A stretch of 64,000 bases of DNA, taken from NCBI GenBank assembly GCA_905479575.1, contig CAJQNB010000017.1, forward strand, positions 186,001 to 250,000, read 5' to 3'. The DNA is from an uncultured Pseudophaeobacter sp. (lineage in GTDB: Bacteria > Pseudomonadota > Alphaproteobacteria > Rhodobacterales > Rhodobacteraceae). Both the position numbers and the translations under genes were made by a program. Below are positions 43,700-51,242 of this stretch, piece by piece; the first letter of the stretch is position 1, and the number at the start of each line of letters is the position of its first letter. Under the pieces are notes generated by a model. It had not been told where the DNA came from and did not search any database. It saw only the letters and a list, made by a program, of their open reading frames with translations.

Positions 43700-44395
43700 G
43701 TGTCGGTGACCAAATTAGCATCTCACGCAGACCAGGCCGCCCCGGATGATAGGCCAAAACTGCCCGCCCATGAGACCGTCTATCAAAAGATGCGCGCGCA
43801 AATTCTCTTTGGCGAGCTGGCCCCCGGGCAGGCGGTCACCATCCAGGGGCTGACCGAGTCATTGGGGGCGGGCATGACCCCGGTACGTGAGGCCATTCGC
43901 CGGTTGATTTCCGATGGGGCTTTGATGTTTCAGGGCAACCGCCGGGTCTCGGTTCCCTTGCTGCGGTCTGAGGATATAGATGAGCTAATTTTCGTAAGAA
44001 AAACAATAGAATCTGAGCTTGCACGCCGGGCTGCTCTGCGCATATCTGCCGATCAGATCGCCCGTTTGGAAGCCATTGATACCGCCCTGGATCAGGCGAT
44101 TTCTGCGGGGGATGTCACCGGCTATTTGGTGCAGAACTACAGCTTCCATTCCGAACTCTATGCCTGCGCCGACGCGCCGATCATGTCGGATTTGGCAGAC
44201 CGGCTGTGGCTGCGCTTTGGTCCTTCGCTGCGGGTGGTCTGCGGTCGCTTTGGAACCCAGAGTTTCCCGGACCGCCATAAGGACATCATCGAGGCCATGC
44301 GTCGGGGGGAGGCAGAAAAAGTGGCGCTGGCGATGGAAAAAGACGTCGAACAGGGCATGGAACAAGTGAGTCAGGGGCTGGTCAGCGCCAACTGA
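43700..44395 (+). CDS. GntR-family (FCD) regulator, probable polyamine-locus controller
   Basis: A 231-residue GntR/FadR-type regulator. The winged helix-turn-helix (residues about 26-88; ETVYQKMRAQILFGELAPGQ then MTPVREAIRRLISDGAL) is followed by an all-helical FCD effector domain whose metal/ligand residues include FHSELYACADAP. The start is a GTG with AGGAGGA 9 bases upstream. It lies between two amine-uptake operons, 65 bases before an aminotransferase. The shared ATTTGATCA motifs on both sides make it the likely regulator of both. Confidence 0.9.
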   Translation: MSVTKLASHADQAAPDDRPKLPAHETVYQKMRAQILFGELAPGQAVTIQGLTESLGAGMTPVREAIRRLISDGALMFQGNRRVSVPLLRSEDIDELIFVRKTIESELARRAALRISADQIARLEAIDTALDQAISAGDVTGYLVQNYSFHSELYACADAPIMSDLADRLWLRFGPSLRVVCGRFGTQSFPDRHKDIIEAMRRGEAEKVALAMEKDVEQGMEQVSQGLVSAN

Positions 44396-44413
44396 TTCGA
44401 TTGACAAGGAGAA

Positions 44414-44422
44414 ATTTGATCA
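44414..44422. promoter_or_regulatory. ATTTGATCA motif, copy 2, aminotransferase leader
   Basis: Same 9-mer as at 43604, 38 bases before the aminotransferase ATG, followed by TATTCTAG. The second candidate operator of the GntR regulator. Confidence 0.5.
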
Positions 44423-44460
44423 TATTCTAGGGCCAATCTCTCATTGACGGAGTCTGCCTG

Positions 44461-45855
44461 ATGAACGCGATCACCAATCACATGCCCACGGCCGAATTGC
44501 AGGCTTTGGATGCTGCCCACCATATGCACCCCTTTACCGCCAACGGCGAATTGGCCGAAAAGGGCAGCCGCATCATTACCCGTGCGACGGGTGTTACCCT
44601 GACCGATAGTGAGGGGAATGAGATCCTAGACGCCATGGCGGGCCTGTGGTGTGTCAACATTGGCTATGGCCGCGATGAGCTGGCCGATGTGGCTGCGCGC
44701 CAGATGCGGGAACTGCCCTATTACAACACCTTTTTTCAAACCACCCATGTGCCGGTGATTGCACTGGCCGCCAAAATTGCTGAGCTGGCACCAGGTGATT
44801 TGAACCACGTGTTTTTTGCGGGTTCAGGATCTGAGGCCAATGACACCAATATCCGTATGGTGCGGCACTATTGGGCGCTGAAGGGTAAGCCAACAAAATC
44901 GGTCATTATCAGTCGCCATAATGCCTATCACGGCTCTTCTGTGGGCAGTGGCTCGCTGGGCGGTATGAGCGGGATGCACGCGCAGGGCGGGCTGCCGATC
45001 CCGGATATTCACCACATCAACCAGCCCCATTGGTGGGCCGAAGGTGGCGACACCTCCGAGGATGATTTTGGTTTGGCACGGGCGCAGGAGCTGGAAGCCG
45101 CGATTCTGGAACTGGGCGAAGATCGGGTTGCCGCCTTTATCGCTGAACCTGTCCAGGGCGCTGGCGGTGTTATCGTGCCGCCTGCCACCTATTGGCCTGA
45201 GATCCAGCGCATCTGCGACAAATATGAAATCCTGCTGATCGCGGATGAAGTGATCTGTGGGTTTGGTCGCACCGGCAATTGGTTTGGCTCGCAAACCATG
45301 GGAATTCGTCCGGATATCATGACCATCGCCAAGGGGTTGTCGTCCGGCTATGCGCCCATCGGCGGCTCAATTGTCAGCGATGAGGTTGCAGCGGTCATTG
45401 GCTCGGATGAGTTTAACCATGGCTATACCTATTCCGGCCATCCCGTGGCCTCGGCTGTGGCGCTGGAAAACCTGCGTATTCTCGAAGAAGAGAATGTCGT
45501 TGGTCATGTTCAGGATGTTGCGGCGCCCTATTTGAAAGAGAAATGGGAAGCGCTGGCAGATCACCCGCTGGTAGGCGAAGCCAAGATCGTCGGCATGATG
45601 GGGTCGATTGCGCTGGTTCCGAACAAAGACAGCCGGGCGGGCTTTGCGGCCGAGGCGGGAACTGTTGGGTTTATCTGCCGCGAGCGCTGCTTTGCCAATA
45701 ACCTTGTTATGCGGCATGTGGGCGATCGGATGATTATTTCACCACCACTGGTGATCACCCCTGAGGAGATTGATGTCCTGATCGCGCGGGCCCGGAGCTC
45801 GCTGGATGAGTGTTATGCAATTCTGCAGGAAAAGGATCTGCTGCACAGCGCCTGA
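44461..45855 (+). CDS. Class III aminotransferase, SpuC-like (putrescine-pyruvate type)
   Basis: A 464-residue PLP aminotransferase of the omega-amino-acid/diamine subgroup. The Lys that binds PLP is Lys291 in TIAKGLSSGYAPIGGS; Asp262 in IADEVICGFGRTG contacts the pyridine nitrogen; GSGSEANDTNIRMVR holds the phosphate. The N-terminal DAAHHMHPFTANGEL matches putrescine-pyruvate aminotransferases such as SpuC. It would remove an amino group from imported putrescine. The gene sits between a GntR regulator and the second polyamine-type transporter, and ends at a terminator. Confidence 0.9.
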   Translation: MNAITNHMPTAELQALDAAHHMHPFTANGELAEKGSRIITRATGVTLTDSEGNEILDAMAGLWCVNIGYGRDELADVAARQMRELPYYNTFFQTTHVPVIALAAKIAELAPGDLNHVFFAGSGSEANDTNIRMVRHYWALKGKPTKSVIISRHNAYHGSSVGSGSLGGMSGMHAQGGLPIPDIHHINQPHWWAEGGDTSEDDFGLARAQELEAAILELGEDRVAAFIAEPVQGAGGVIVPPATYWPEIQRICDKYEILLIADEVICGFGRTGNWFGSQTMGIRPDIMTIAKGLSSGYAPIGGSIVSDEVAAVIGSDEFNHGYTYSGHPVASAVALENLRILEEENVVGHVQDVAAPYLKEKWEALADHPLVGEAKIVGMMGSIALVPNKDSRAGFAAEAGTVGFICRERCFANNLVMRHVGDRMIISPPLVITPEEIDVLIARARSSLDECYAILQEKDLLHSA

Positions 45856-45892
45856 CCCTGCGCGGCAAAGAACAACCTGGCCAAAGCACCAC

Positions 45893-45930
45893 AGGCCTTG
45901 CACCCCATCAGGTGCGAGGCCTTTCTGTTT
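45893..45930 (+). terminator. Rho-independent terminator after the aminotransferase
   Basis: AGGCCTTGCACC (45893-45904) pairs with GGTGCGAGGCCT (45911-45922) with one G-U wobble, then TTCTGTTT. It separates the aminotransferase from the next ABC operon. The remaining 221 bases to 46151 hold no recognisable gene. Confidence 0.9.
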
Positions 45931-46151
45931 ATGGTGAACAAGAGTTCCCCAGTGTTAGCGGAAACTGCACAAATCTGTCGCAAATCTGTCGTTGGGGGGC
46001 GCTGTGAGTCCAAAGTGTCTATCGTTGCGGCCTAAGCTGGTCTGATAATTATTAATGGATGATGCGGTTGCATCCCCCGGCAAGGGTATGCTTACATCAC
46101 GTCAGAAGCGCAGAACCAATCTGCCGATTATAAAAAAACGGGGAGCCTGCT

Positions 46152-47252
46152 TTGGCTGATGCGTCTAATACTGACGCGTTCGTAGAATTCGAACGCGTGC
46201 AAAAGAGCTACGATGGTGAAAATCTTGTCGTAAAAGACCTGAACCTCATTATGCCCAGAGGTGAGTTCCTCACCATGTTGGGCCCCTCGGGTTCCGGTAA
46301 AACCACCTGCTTGATGATGTTGGCTGGATTTGAGACGGCAACCCACGGCGATATTCGCCTTGGTGGCACCTCGATCAACAACATCCCGCCGCATAAACGT
46401 GGCATCGGCATGGTGTTTCAGAATTATGCCCTGTTCCCGCACATGACCATTGCCGAAAACCTCTCCTTCCCGCTGGAAGTCCGCAAGATGGGCAAATCCG
46501 AGCGTGAGGAAAAGGTAAAGCGCGCGTTGGATATGGTGGAAATGGGCAGCTTTGGTGGCCGTCGTCCTTCGCAGCTTTCTGGTGGACAGCAGCAGCGTAT
46601 CGCCCTGGCGCGGGCGCTGGTGTTTGAACCCGAGCTGGTTTTGATGGATGAACCGCTTGGCGCGCTGGACAAACAGCTGCGGGAAAAGATGCAGTTTGAA
46701 ATCACCCACCTGGCGCACCGCCTGGGCATTACTGTGGTCTATGTGACCCATGACCAGACCGAAGCCCTGACGATGTCGGACCGGGTTGCGGTGTTTGAAG
46801 ATGGCCGCATTCAGCAGCTGGCGCCGCCAGACAAGCTGTATGAAGAACCGCAGAACAGCTTTGTTGCGCAGTTCATCGGCGAAAACAACACGCTCGAAGG
46901 CACCGTCAAAGAGATCAACAACGGTGTCGCGCTGGTGCAGCTGGACGGTGGTGAGCTGATCGACTGTCGGCCCGTCAACGTCAGCAAGCCGGGCGAGCGG
47001 ACGCGTGTTTCGATTCGCCCAGAGCGCGTTGAATACAACAAGGATCGTCTTGCCGAAGGGGTCCATACCCTGAAGGCAGAAGTGCTTGAATTCATCTACA
47101 TGGGTGACATCTTTCGCACCCGCCTGCGCGTTGCAGGCAACGATGAATTTGTGATCAAGACACGGAATGCGCCTGATCAGGTCCGTCTTAAACCCGGTCA
47201 GCAGATCGAAATTGGCTGGTTGCCCGACGACTGCCACGCCTTGGACGCCTGA
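46152..47252 (+). CDS. Second polyamine-type ABC ATPase
   Basis: A 366-residue PotA-like ATPase. Walker A is GPSGSGKTT (residues about 44-52), the signature LSGGQQQRIALARAL, Walker B LVLMDEPLGALDK, and the C-terminal TOBE domain includes VSIRPERVEYNKDRLAEG. The start is a TTG with GGGAG 6 bases upstream; no better start lies close. It is the first gene of a rightward operon: ATPase, binding protein, two permeases. It is clearly distinct from the leftward PotA-like ATPase (41232-42359), so the systems are not simple copies. Confidence 0.92.
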   Translation: MADASNTDAFVEFERVQKSYDGENLVVKDLNLIMPRGEFLTMLGPSGSGKTTCLMMLAGFETATHGDIRLGGTSINNIPPHKRGIGMVFQNYALFPHMTIAENLSFPLEVRKMGKSEREEKVKRALDMVEMGSFGGRRPSQLSGGQQQRIALARALVFEPELVLMDEPLGALDKQLREKMQFEITHLAHRLGITVVYVTHDQTEALTMSDRVAVFEDGRIQQLAPPDKLYEEPQNSFVAQFIGENNTLEGTVKEINNGVALVQLDGGELIDCRPVNVSKPGERTRVSIRPERVEYNKDRLAEGVHTLKAEVLEFIYMGDIFRTRLRVAGNDEFVIKTRNAPDQVRLKPGQQIEIGWLPDDCHALDA

Positions 47253-47274
47253 TCCATACCGTACACAAGCACAA

Positions 47275-47297
47275 CTCCCGGCGAGTATGACCGGGAG
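47275..47297 (+). other. Intercistronic hairpin before the binding-protein gene
   Basis: CTCCCGG / CCGGGAG, 7-bp stem with a 9-base loop, between the ATPase and solute-binding-protein genes. It may stabilise mRNA or tune relative expression. Confidence 0.5.
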
Positions 47298-47339
47298 GGT
47301 AAATATTAACGAACGAAATACAACAAGGAGTGACTTCTC

Positions 47340-48446
47340 ATGAAGATGACAAAACTGTCAGCATTGGCTATGACCACGGCGCTGATCGCGCCGGCGGCCT
47401 TTGCCGAAAACATGGCAAACGAACTGACCCTGGTATCCTGGGGCGGTGCCTATCAGGACAGCCAGAACAAAGCCTATGTTGAGCCCTACCTGGCGGCAAA
47501 CGATGGCGTTAGCGCCGTCTGGGACGAAAGCTCGGCTGAAGCGGTTGCCAAGCTGCGCGCCATGAACGAAGCCGGCAATGTGACCTGGGATCTGGTCGAC
47601 GTTGTTGCGTCTGACGCCATGCGCCTGTGTGACGAAGGTCTCGCTGCAGAGCTGGACCACGACGCAGATCTGGCCGCGGCTCCCGATGGCACACCTGCCT
47701 CGGAAGACTTTGGCGACCTGCTGGTTTCTGACTGCTTTGTGCCTCAGATCGTTTATTCGACCACCTTTGGCTACCGCACCGACCTGGTTGGCGCCGAGGC
47801 ACCTACCTCTGTTTGCGACATCTTTGACCTGGCGAAATTCCCAGGCAAACGCTCGCTGCAGAAGCGCCCAATCGACAACATGGAATGGGCTCTGTATTGC
47901 GACGGCGTTGCCAAGGACGACATCTATGACGTGCTGGGCACCGACGAAGGTGTAACACAGGCCCTGGCCAAGCTCGACACCATCAAGGACAGCGTTGTCT
48001 GGTGGTCTGCTGGTGCGGAAACACCACAGCTGTTGGCCGATGGCGAAGTGATCATGGGCTCGACCTACAACGGTCGTCTGTTCTCGGCGATTGCCGAGCA
48101 GGATCAGCCAATTGGTATGCTCTGGGACATGCAGTCCTTTGACCTGGACGGCTGGATCGTTCCCGCCGGTCTGCCAGCGGACCGCAAAGCCCGCGCAATG
48201 GACTTCCTGAAGTTCGCCACCGACACTCAGCGTCTTGCTGATCAGGCGGCGTATATCTCTTACGGTCCTGCACGTGCCTCCTCGGCACCGCTGGTTGGTA
48301 AGCACGCAGTGCTGGGCATCGAAATGGCGCCTCACATGCCAACAGATCCTGCCAACTCTGGCAATGTGCACACCTATGACTATGAGTGGTGGGCAGACAA
48401 CCGTGATGATCTGGACGCAAAATTCCAGGCCTGGTTGCTCCAATAA
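47340..48446 (+). CDS. Second polyamine-type periplasmic solute-binding protein
   Basis: A 368-residue solute-binding protein. The signal peptide ends near AAFAENMANEL, and LTLVSWGGAYQDSQNKAYVE is the typical opening of the PotD/spermidine-putrescine-like group. DLVDVVASDAMRLCDEGLAA, LADGEVIMGSTYNGRLFSAI and WDMQSFDLDGWIVPAGLPAD follow. AAGGAG lies upstream of the ATG. Its sequence differs from the other locus's binding protein (42475-43560), so the two systems may have different ligands. It is followed by a perfect hairpin and then two permeases. Confidence 0.92.
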   Translation: MKMTKLSALAMTTALIAPAAFAENMANELTLVSWGGAYQDSQNKAYVEPYLAANDGVSAVWDESSAEAVAKLRAMNEAGNVTWDLVDVVASDAMRLCDEGLAAELDHDADLAAAPDGTPASEDFGDLLVSDCFVPQIVYSTTFGYRTDLVGAEAPTSVCDIFDLAKFPGKRSLQKRPIDNMEWALYCDGVAKDDIYDVLGTDEGVTQALAKLDTIKDSVVWWSAGAETPQLLADGEVIMGSTYNGRLFSAIAEQDQPIGMLWDMQSFDLDGWIVPAGLPADRKARAMDFLKFATDTQRLADQAAYISYGPARASSAPLVGKHAVLGIEMAPHMPTDPANSGNVHTYDYEWWADNRDDLDAKFQAWLLQ

Positions 48447-48468
48447 TCTGACCTCGTTGTGATAACGG

Positions 48469-48498
48469 GAAAGGGCCCGGCATTGTCTGGGCCCTTTC
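48469..48498 (+). other. Strong hairpin between binding protein and permeases
   Basis: A perfect 10-bp stem GAAAGGGCCC / GGGCCCTTTC with a 10-base loop, 22 bases past the binding-protein stop. It lacks a T run. It is the expected position for a partial terminator or 3' stabilising stem that keeps binding protein above permease. Confidence 0.7.
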
Positions 48499-48535
48499 TC
48501 CACCAATCAAAAAAGACCCGACGGGGATCCCCACC

Positions 48536-49807
48536 ATGAGTGACACCACCCAAAATGGCCCTGTGCTGGCCGCTGATGGCACGCCGCTAAAGCGTAGCCT
48601 CGCGAAGGCACTGCGGCTGCAGAAGCTCAGGGCTTTGATGCTGATTGCACCGCTGCTCCTGTTTATCCTTGTGACCTTCATCCTGCCTGTTGGCGATATG
48701 CTGTACCGTTCGGTAGACAACCGAATCGTTCAGGAAATCCTGCCCAAAACGGTGACAGCGCTCGAATCCTGGGATCCCGCCTCATCGGAATTGCCAGACG
48801 AAGCGGTTTTTGCCGCGCTGGCGGTGGATCTAAAGGCCGCGGCAGAGATCAAGGTGCACACAAAAGTGGCAAAGCGCCTGAACTACGAGAACCCAGGCCT
48901 GTCCTCGGTGTTTCGTAAATCCGGCCGCAAGATCAGAAAATGGGATGTTGAAAACGAAGGCCCCTACAAGGAGCGCCTGATCGAACTCAACGATGGCTGG
49001 GCTGATATCGAGCTGTGGCGCACCATCAAGACATATTCCGGGACCCATACCGTGGGGTATTTCCTCAATGCGGTAGACATGAAACTGGGCGCTGATGGTG
49101 CCGAGATCCGTCCCGAGACAGAACGCATTTACAACACCATGTTGATCCGAACCATGCGGATGTCGCTGATCATCACCTTCAGCTGCATTATGCTGGGCTA
49201 TCCGGTTGCTTGGCTGCTGGCCAATATCACCACCCGCAATGCCAACATGTTGCTGATCCTGGTGCTGCTGCCATTCTGGACCTCGCTGCTGGTACGGACA
49301 TCATCCTGGAAAATCCTGCTGCAGCAACAAGGTGTTATCAATGACGTGCTGGTCTGGATAGGGCTGGTTGGTGATGACAATCGACTTGTGTTGATCAACA
49401 ACGAACTGGGCACCATCATTGCGATGACCCATATCCTGCTGCCCTTTATGATCCTGCCGATGTATTCGGTGATGCAGACGATCCAGCCCACCTATCTGCG
49501 GGCGGCCAAGTCGCTGGGCGCCACCAACTGGACAGCCTTCTGGCGGGTTTATTTCCCTCAGTCCATTCCAGGCATTGGCGCGGGGTCGATCCTCGTCTTC
49601 ATCCTGGCGGTTGGCTACTACATCACGCCTGCCCTGGTGGGTGGTACCAAAGGGACCTTCATCTCCAACCTGATTGCCTATCATATCTCGACATCGGGCA
49701 ACTGGGGTCTGGGCGCGGCACTGGGCGCGATCCTTCTGGCGGTGGTGCTGCTGCTGTACTGGGTCTATGACAAGATTGTCGGCATCGACAACGTGAAGCT
49801 GGGGTAA
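48536..49807 (+). CDS. Second polyamine-type ABC permease (PotB-like, with large periplasmic insert)
   Basis: A 423-residue permease, longer than the 293-residue PotB-like protein of the first system. The first membrane segment (residues about 34-56; LMLIAPLLLFILVTFILPVG) is followed by about 150 hydrophilic residues before the conserved six-helix core resumes at MRMSLIITFSCIMLGYPVAW. The EAA loop is AAKSLGATNWTAFWRVYFPQ. The insert is visible directly; similar extended permeases are known in alphaproteobacterial polyamine-like systems. It is 6 bases before the PotC-like partner. Confidence 0.9.
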   Translation: MSDTTQNGPVLAADGTPLKRSLAKALRLQKLRALMLIAPLLLFILVTFILPVGDMLYRSVDNRIVQEILPKTVTALESWDPASSELPDEAVFAALAVDLKAAAEIKVHTKVAKRLNYENPGLSSVFRKSGRKIRKWDVENEGPYKERLIELNDGWADIELWRTIKTYSGTHTVGYFLNAVDMKLGADGAEIRPETERIYNTMLIRTMRMSLIITFSCIMLGYPVAWLLANITTRNANMLLILVLLPFWTSLLVRTSSWKILLQQQGVINDVLVWIGLVGDDNRLVLINNELGTIIAMTHILLPFMILPMYSVMQTIQPTYLRAAKSLGATNWTAFWRVYFPQSIPGIGAGSILVFILAVGYYITPALVGGTKGTFISNLIAYHISTSGNWGLGAALGAILLAVVLLLYWVYDKIVGIDNVKLG

Positions 49808-49813
49808 CCGACA

Positions 49814-50668
49814 ATGAGTGCACTTCCTCCATATGCGACCACTGGCCAACGGGTCTGGTACTATTCCTTCCGGGTAATCTGCGGGCTTATCTTCTTCTTT
49901 CTGATTGCTCCGATCGTGGTGATCATCCCGCTGAGCTTTAACGCGCAGGACTTCTTTACCTTCACGCCGGAAATGTTGCGGCTGGATCCTGAAGGGTTTT
50001 CGCTGAAACACTATCGCGATTTCTTTGGCAACGATTCTTGGCAAAGCGCGATGTGGAACTCGCTGAAGATTGCCCCCATGGCTACGCTTGTCTCTGTGAC
50101 CTTCGGAACCTTGGCGGCGATCGGCCTCAGCCAACCCCATGTGCCGTTCCGTCGGGCCATCATGGCGATTCTGATTTCGCCAATGATCGTACCGCTGATC
50201 ATTTCCGCTGCGGGCATGTATTTCTTCTACAGCCGTATTGGCCTGCAGGGGACATATCTCGGGGTGGTTTTGGCCCACGCGGCCTTGGGTATTCCCTTTG
50301 TGATCATCACCGTGACGGCAACGCTGGTGGGTTTTGACCGCTCGCTGACCCGTGCGGCGGCAAATATGGGCGCGGATCCGGTGACCACCTTCTTCCGCAT
50401 TCAGATGCCTTTGATCTTGCCTGGTGTGATTTCTGGCGGCCTGTTTGCCTTCATCACCTCATTTGACGAGGTCGTGGTGGTTCTCTTTGTCGGCTCGGCT
50501 GGTCAGAAAACCCTGCCCTGGCAGATGTTCATCGGCCTGCGTGAGCAGATCTCCCCCACCATTCTGGCGGTGGCGACGATCCTGGTCGCGATCTCTATCG
50601 TGTTGCTTGCAACCGTGGAAATGCTGCGGCGACGTTCGGAACGTCTGCGGGGCATGAGCCCAAGCTAA
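49814..50668 (+). CDS. Second polyamine-type ABC permease (PotC-like)
   Basis: A 284-residue inner-membrane permease with six membrane segments. The EAA loop is AAANMGADPVTTFFRIQMPL, and ISGGLFAFITSFDEVVVVLF is the conserved helix of the PotC/PotI group. It pairs with the 48536-49807 permease, completing a second importer. A terminator follows the stop. Confidence 0.92.
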   Translation: MSALPPYATTGQRVWYYSFRVICGLIFFFLIAPIVVIIPLSFNAQDFFTFTPEMLRLDPEGFSLKHYRDFFGNDSWQSAMWNSLKIAPMATLVSVTFGTLAAIGLSQPHVPFRRAIMAILISPMIVPLIISAAGMYFFYSRIGLQGTYLGVVLAHAALGIPFVIITVTATLVGFDRSLTRAAANMGADPVTTFFRIQMPLILPGVISGGLFAFITSFDEVVVVLFVGSAGQKTLPWQMFIGLREQISPTILAVATILVAISIVLLATVEMLRRRSERLRGMSPS

Positions 50669-50693
50669 ACGCAGCAATTAAAACAATAGTATT

Positions 50694-50730
50694 AAGGAGG
50701 CCCCAGCGATCTTGGGCCTCCTTTTCTATT
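50694..50730 (+). terminator. Rho-independent terminator closing the second ABC operon
   Basis: A perfect 10-bp stem AAGGAGGCCC / GGGCCTCCTT (50694-50703, 50714-50723) with a 10-base loop, then TTCTATT. It lies 25 bases past the last permease. Confidence 0.9.
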
Positions 50731-50793
50731 GGGGTTTCGTGACTTGGGCCAAAGCGCCTATGCTGATCAAACAGATCCAAAACGCGAACTGAG

Positions 50794-51216
50794 ATGATGA
50801 AATACCCTTTTTCAAGCCCAGAAGTCGAAGCGGCATATCGCCTGCCGGACGAGACCGCCCGTGAGGGGCTCTTGCTGCTGCGCGACATGATTTTTGACAT
50901 TGCTCGGGCTCGGCCAGAGATTGGGCAGATCGAAGAATCGCTGCGCTGGGGCCAACCGGCCTATCTGACACCGCAGACCAAGGCCGGAACAACACTCCGC
51001 CTGGGCGTGCCAAAATCCGCAGGGTTTGCTCTGTTTGTGCATTGCCAAAGCCGCCTGATACCCGAGTATCTGACAGCCTATCCGATGTGGGATCGGGTGG
51101 ATGGAACCCGCGCAGTTCTGTTTGATCAGGTCACAGATATAGATCCGCTGCGCCATGGTTGGCTAATCGAACAGGCTCTGACCTATCGGCTGCGCAAAAA
51201 GACGGCAGCAAAATAG
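50794..51216 (+). CDS. DUF1801-domain protein
   Basis: A 140-residue protein of the DUF1801/YdhG-like family. The helical N-terminal part (YRLPDETAREGLLLLRDMIF) is followed by ESLRWGQPAYLTPQTKAGTT and a LGVPKSAGFALFVHCQSRLI strand core. Members bind an unidentified ligand, and no enzyme activity is established. It stands alone; its stop is 27 bases before the convergent rnr stop. Confidence 0.82.
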   Translation: MMKYPFSSPEVEAAYRLPDETAREGLLLLRDMIFDIARARPEIGQIEESLRWGQPAYLTPQTKAGTTLRLGVPKSAGFALFVHCQSRLIPEYLTAYPMWDRVDGTRAVLFDQVTDIDPLRHGWLIEQALTYRLRKKTAAK

Positions 51217-51242
51217 CAGGTCCCAAGGTCAGCGGCCCAGGG

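Noticed and set aside
46128..48506. Long antisense open frames across the second polyamine ATPase and binding protein
   Set aside because: They mirror well-identified genes, show low-complexity composition and have no start with a ribosome site.
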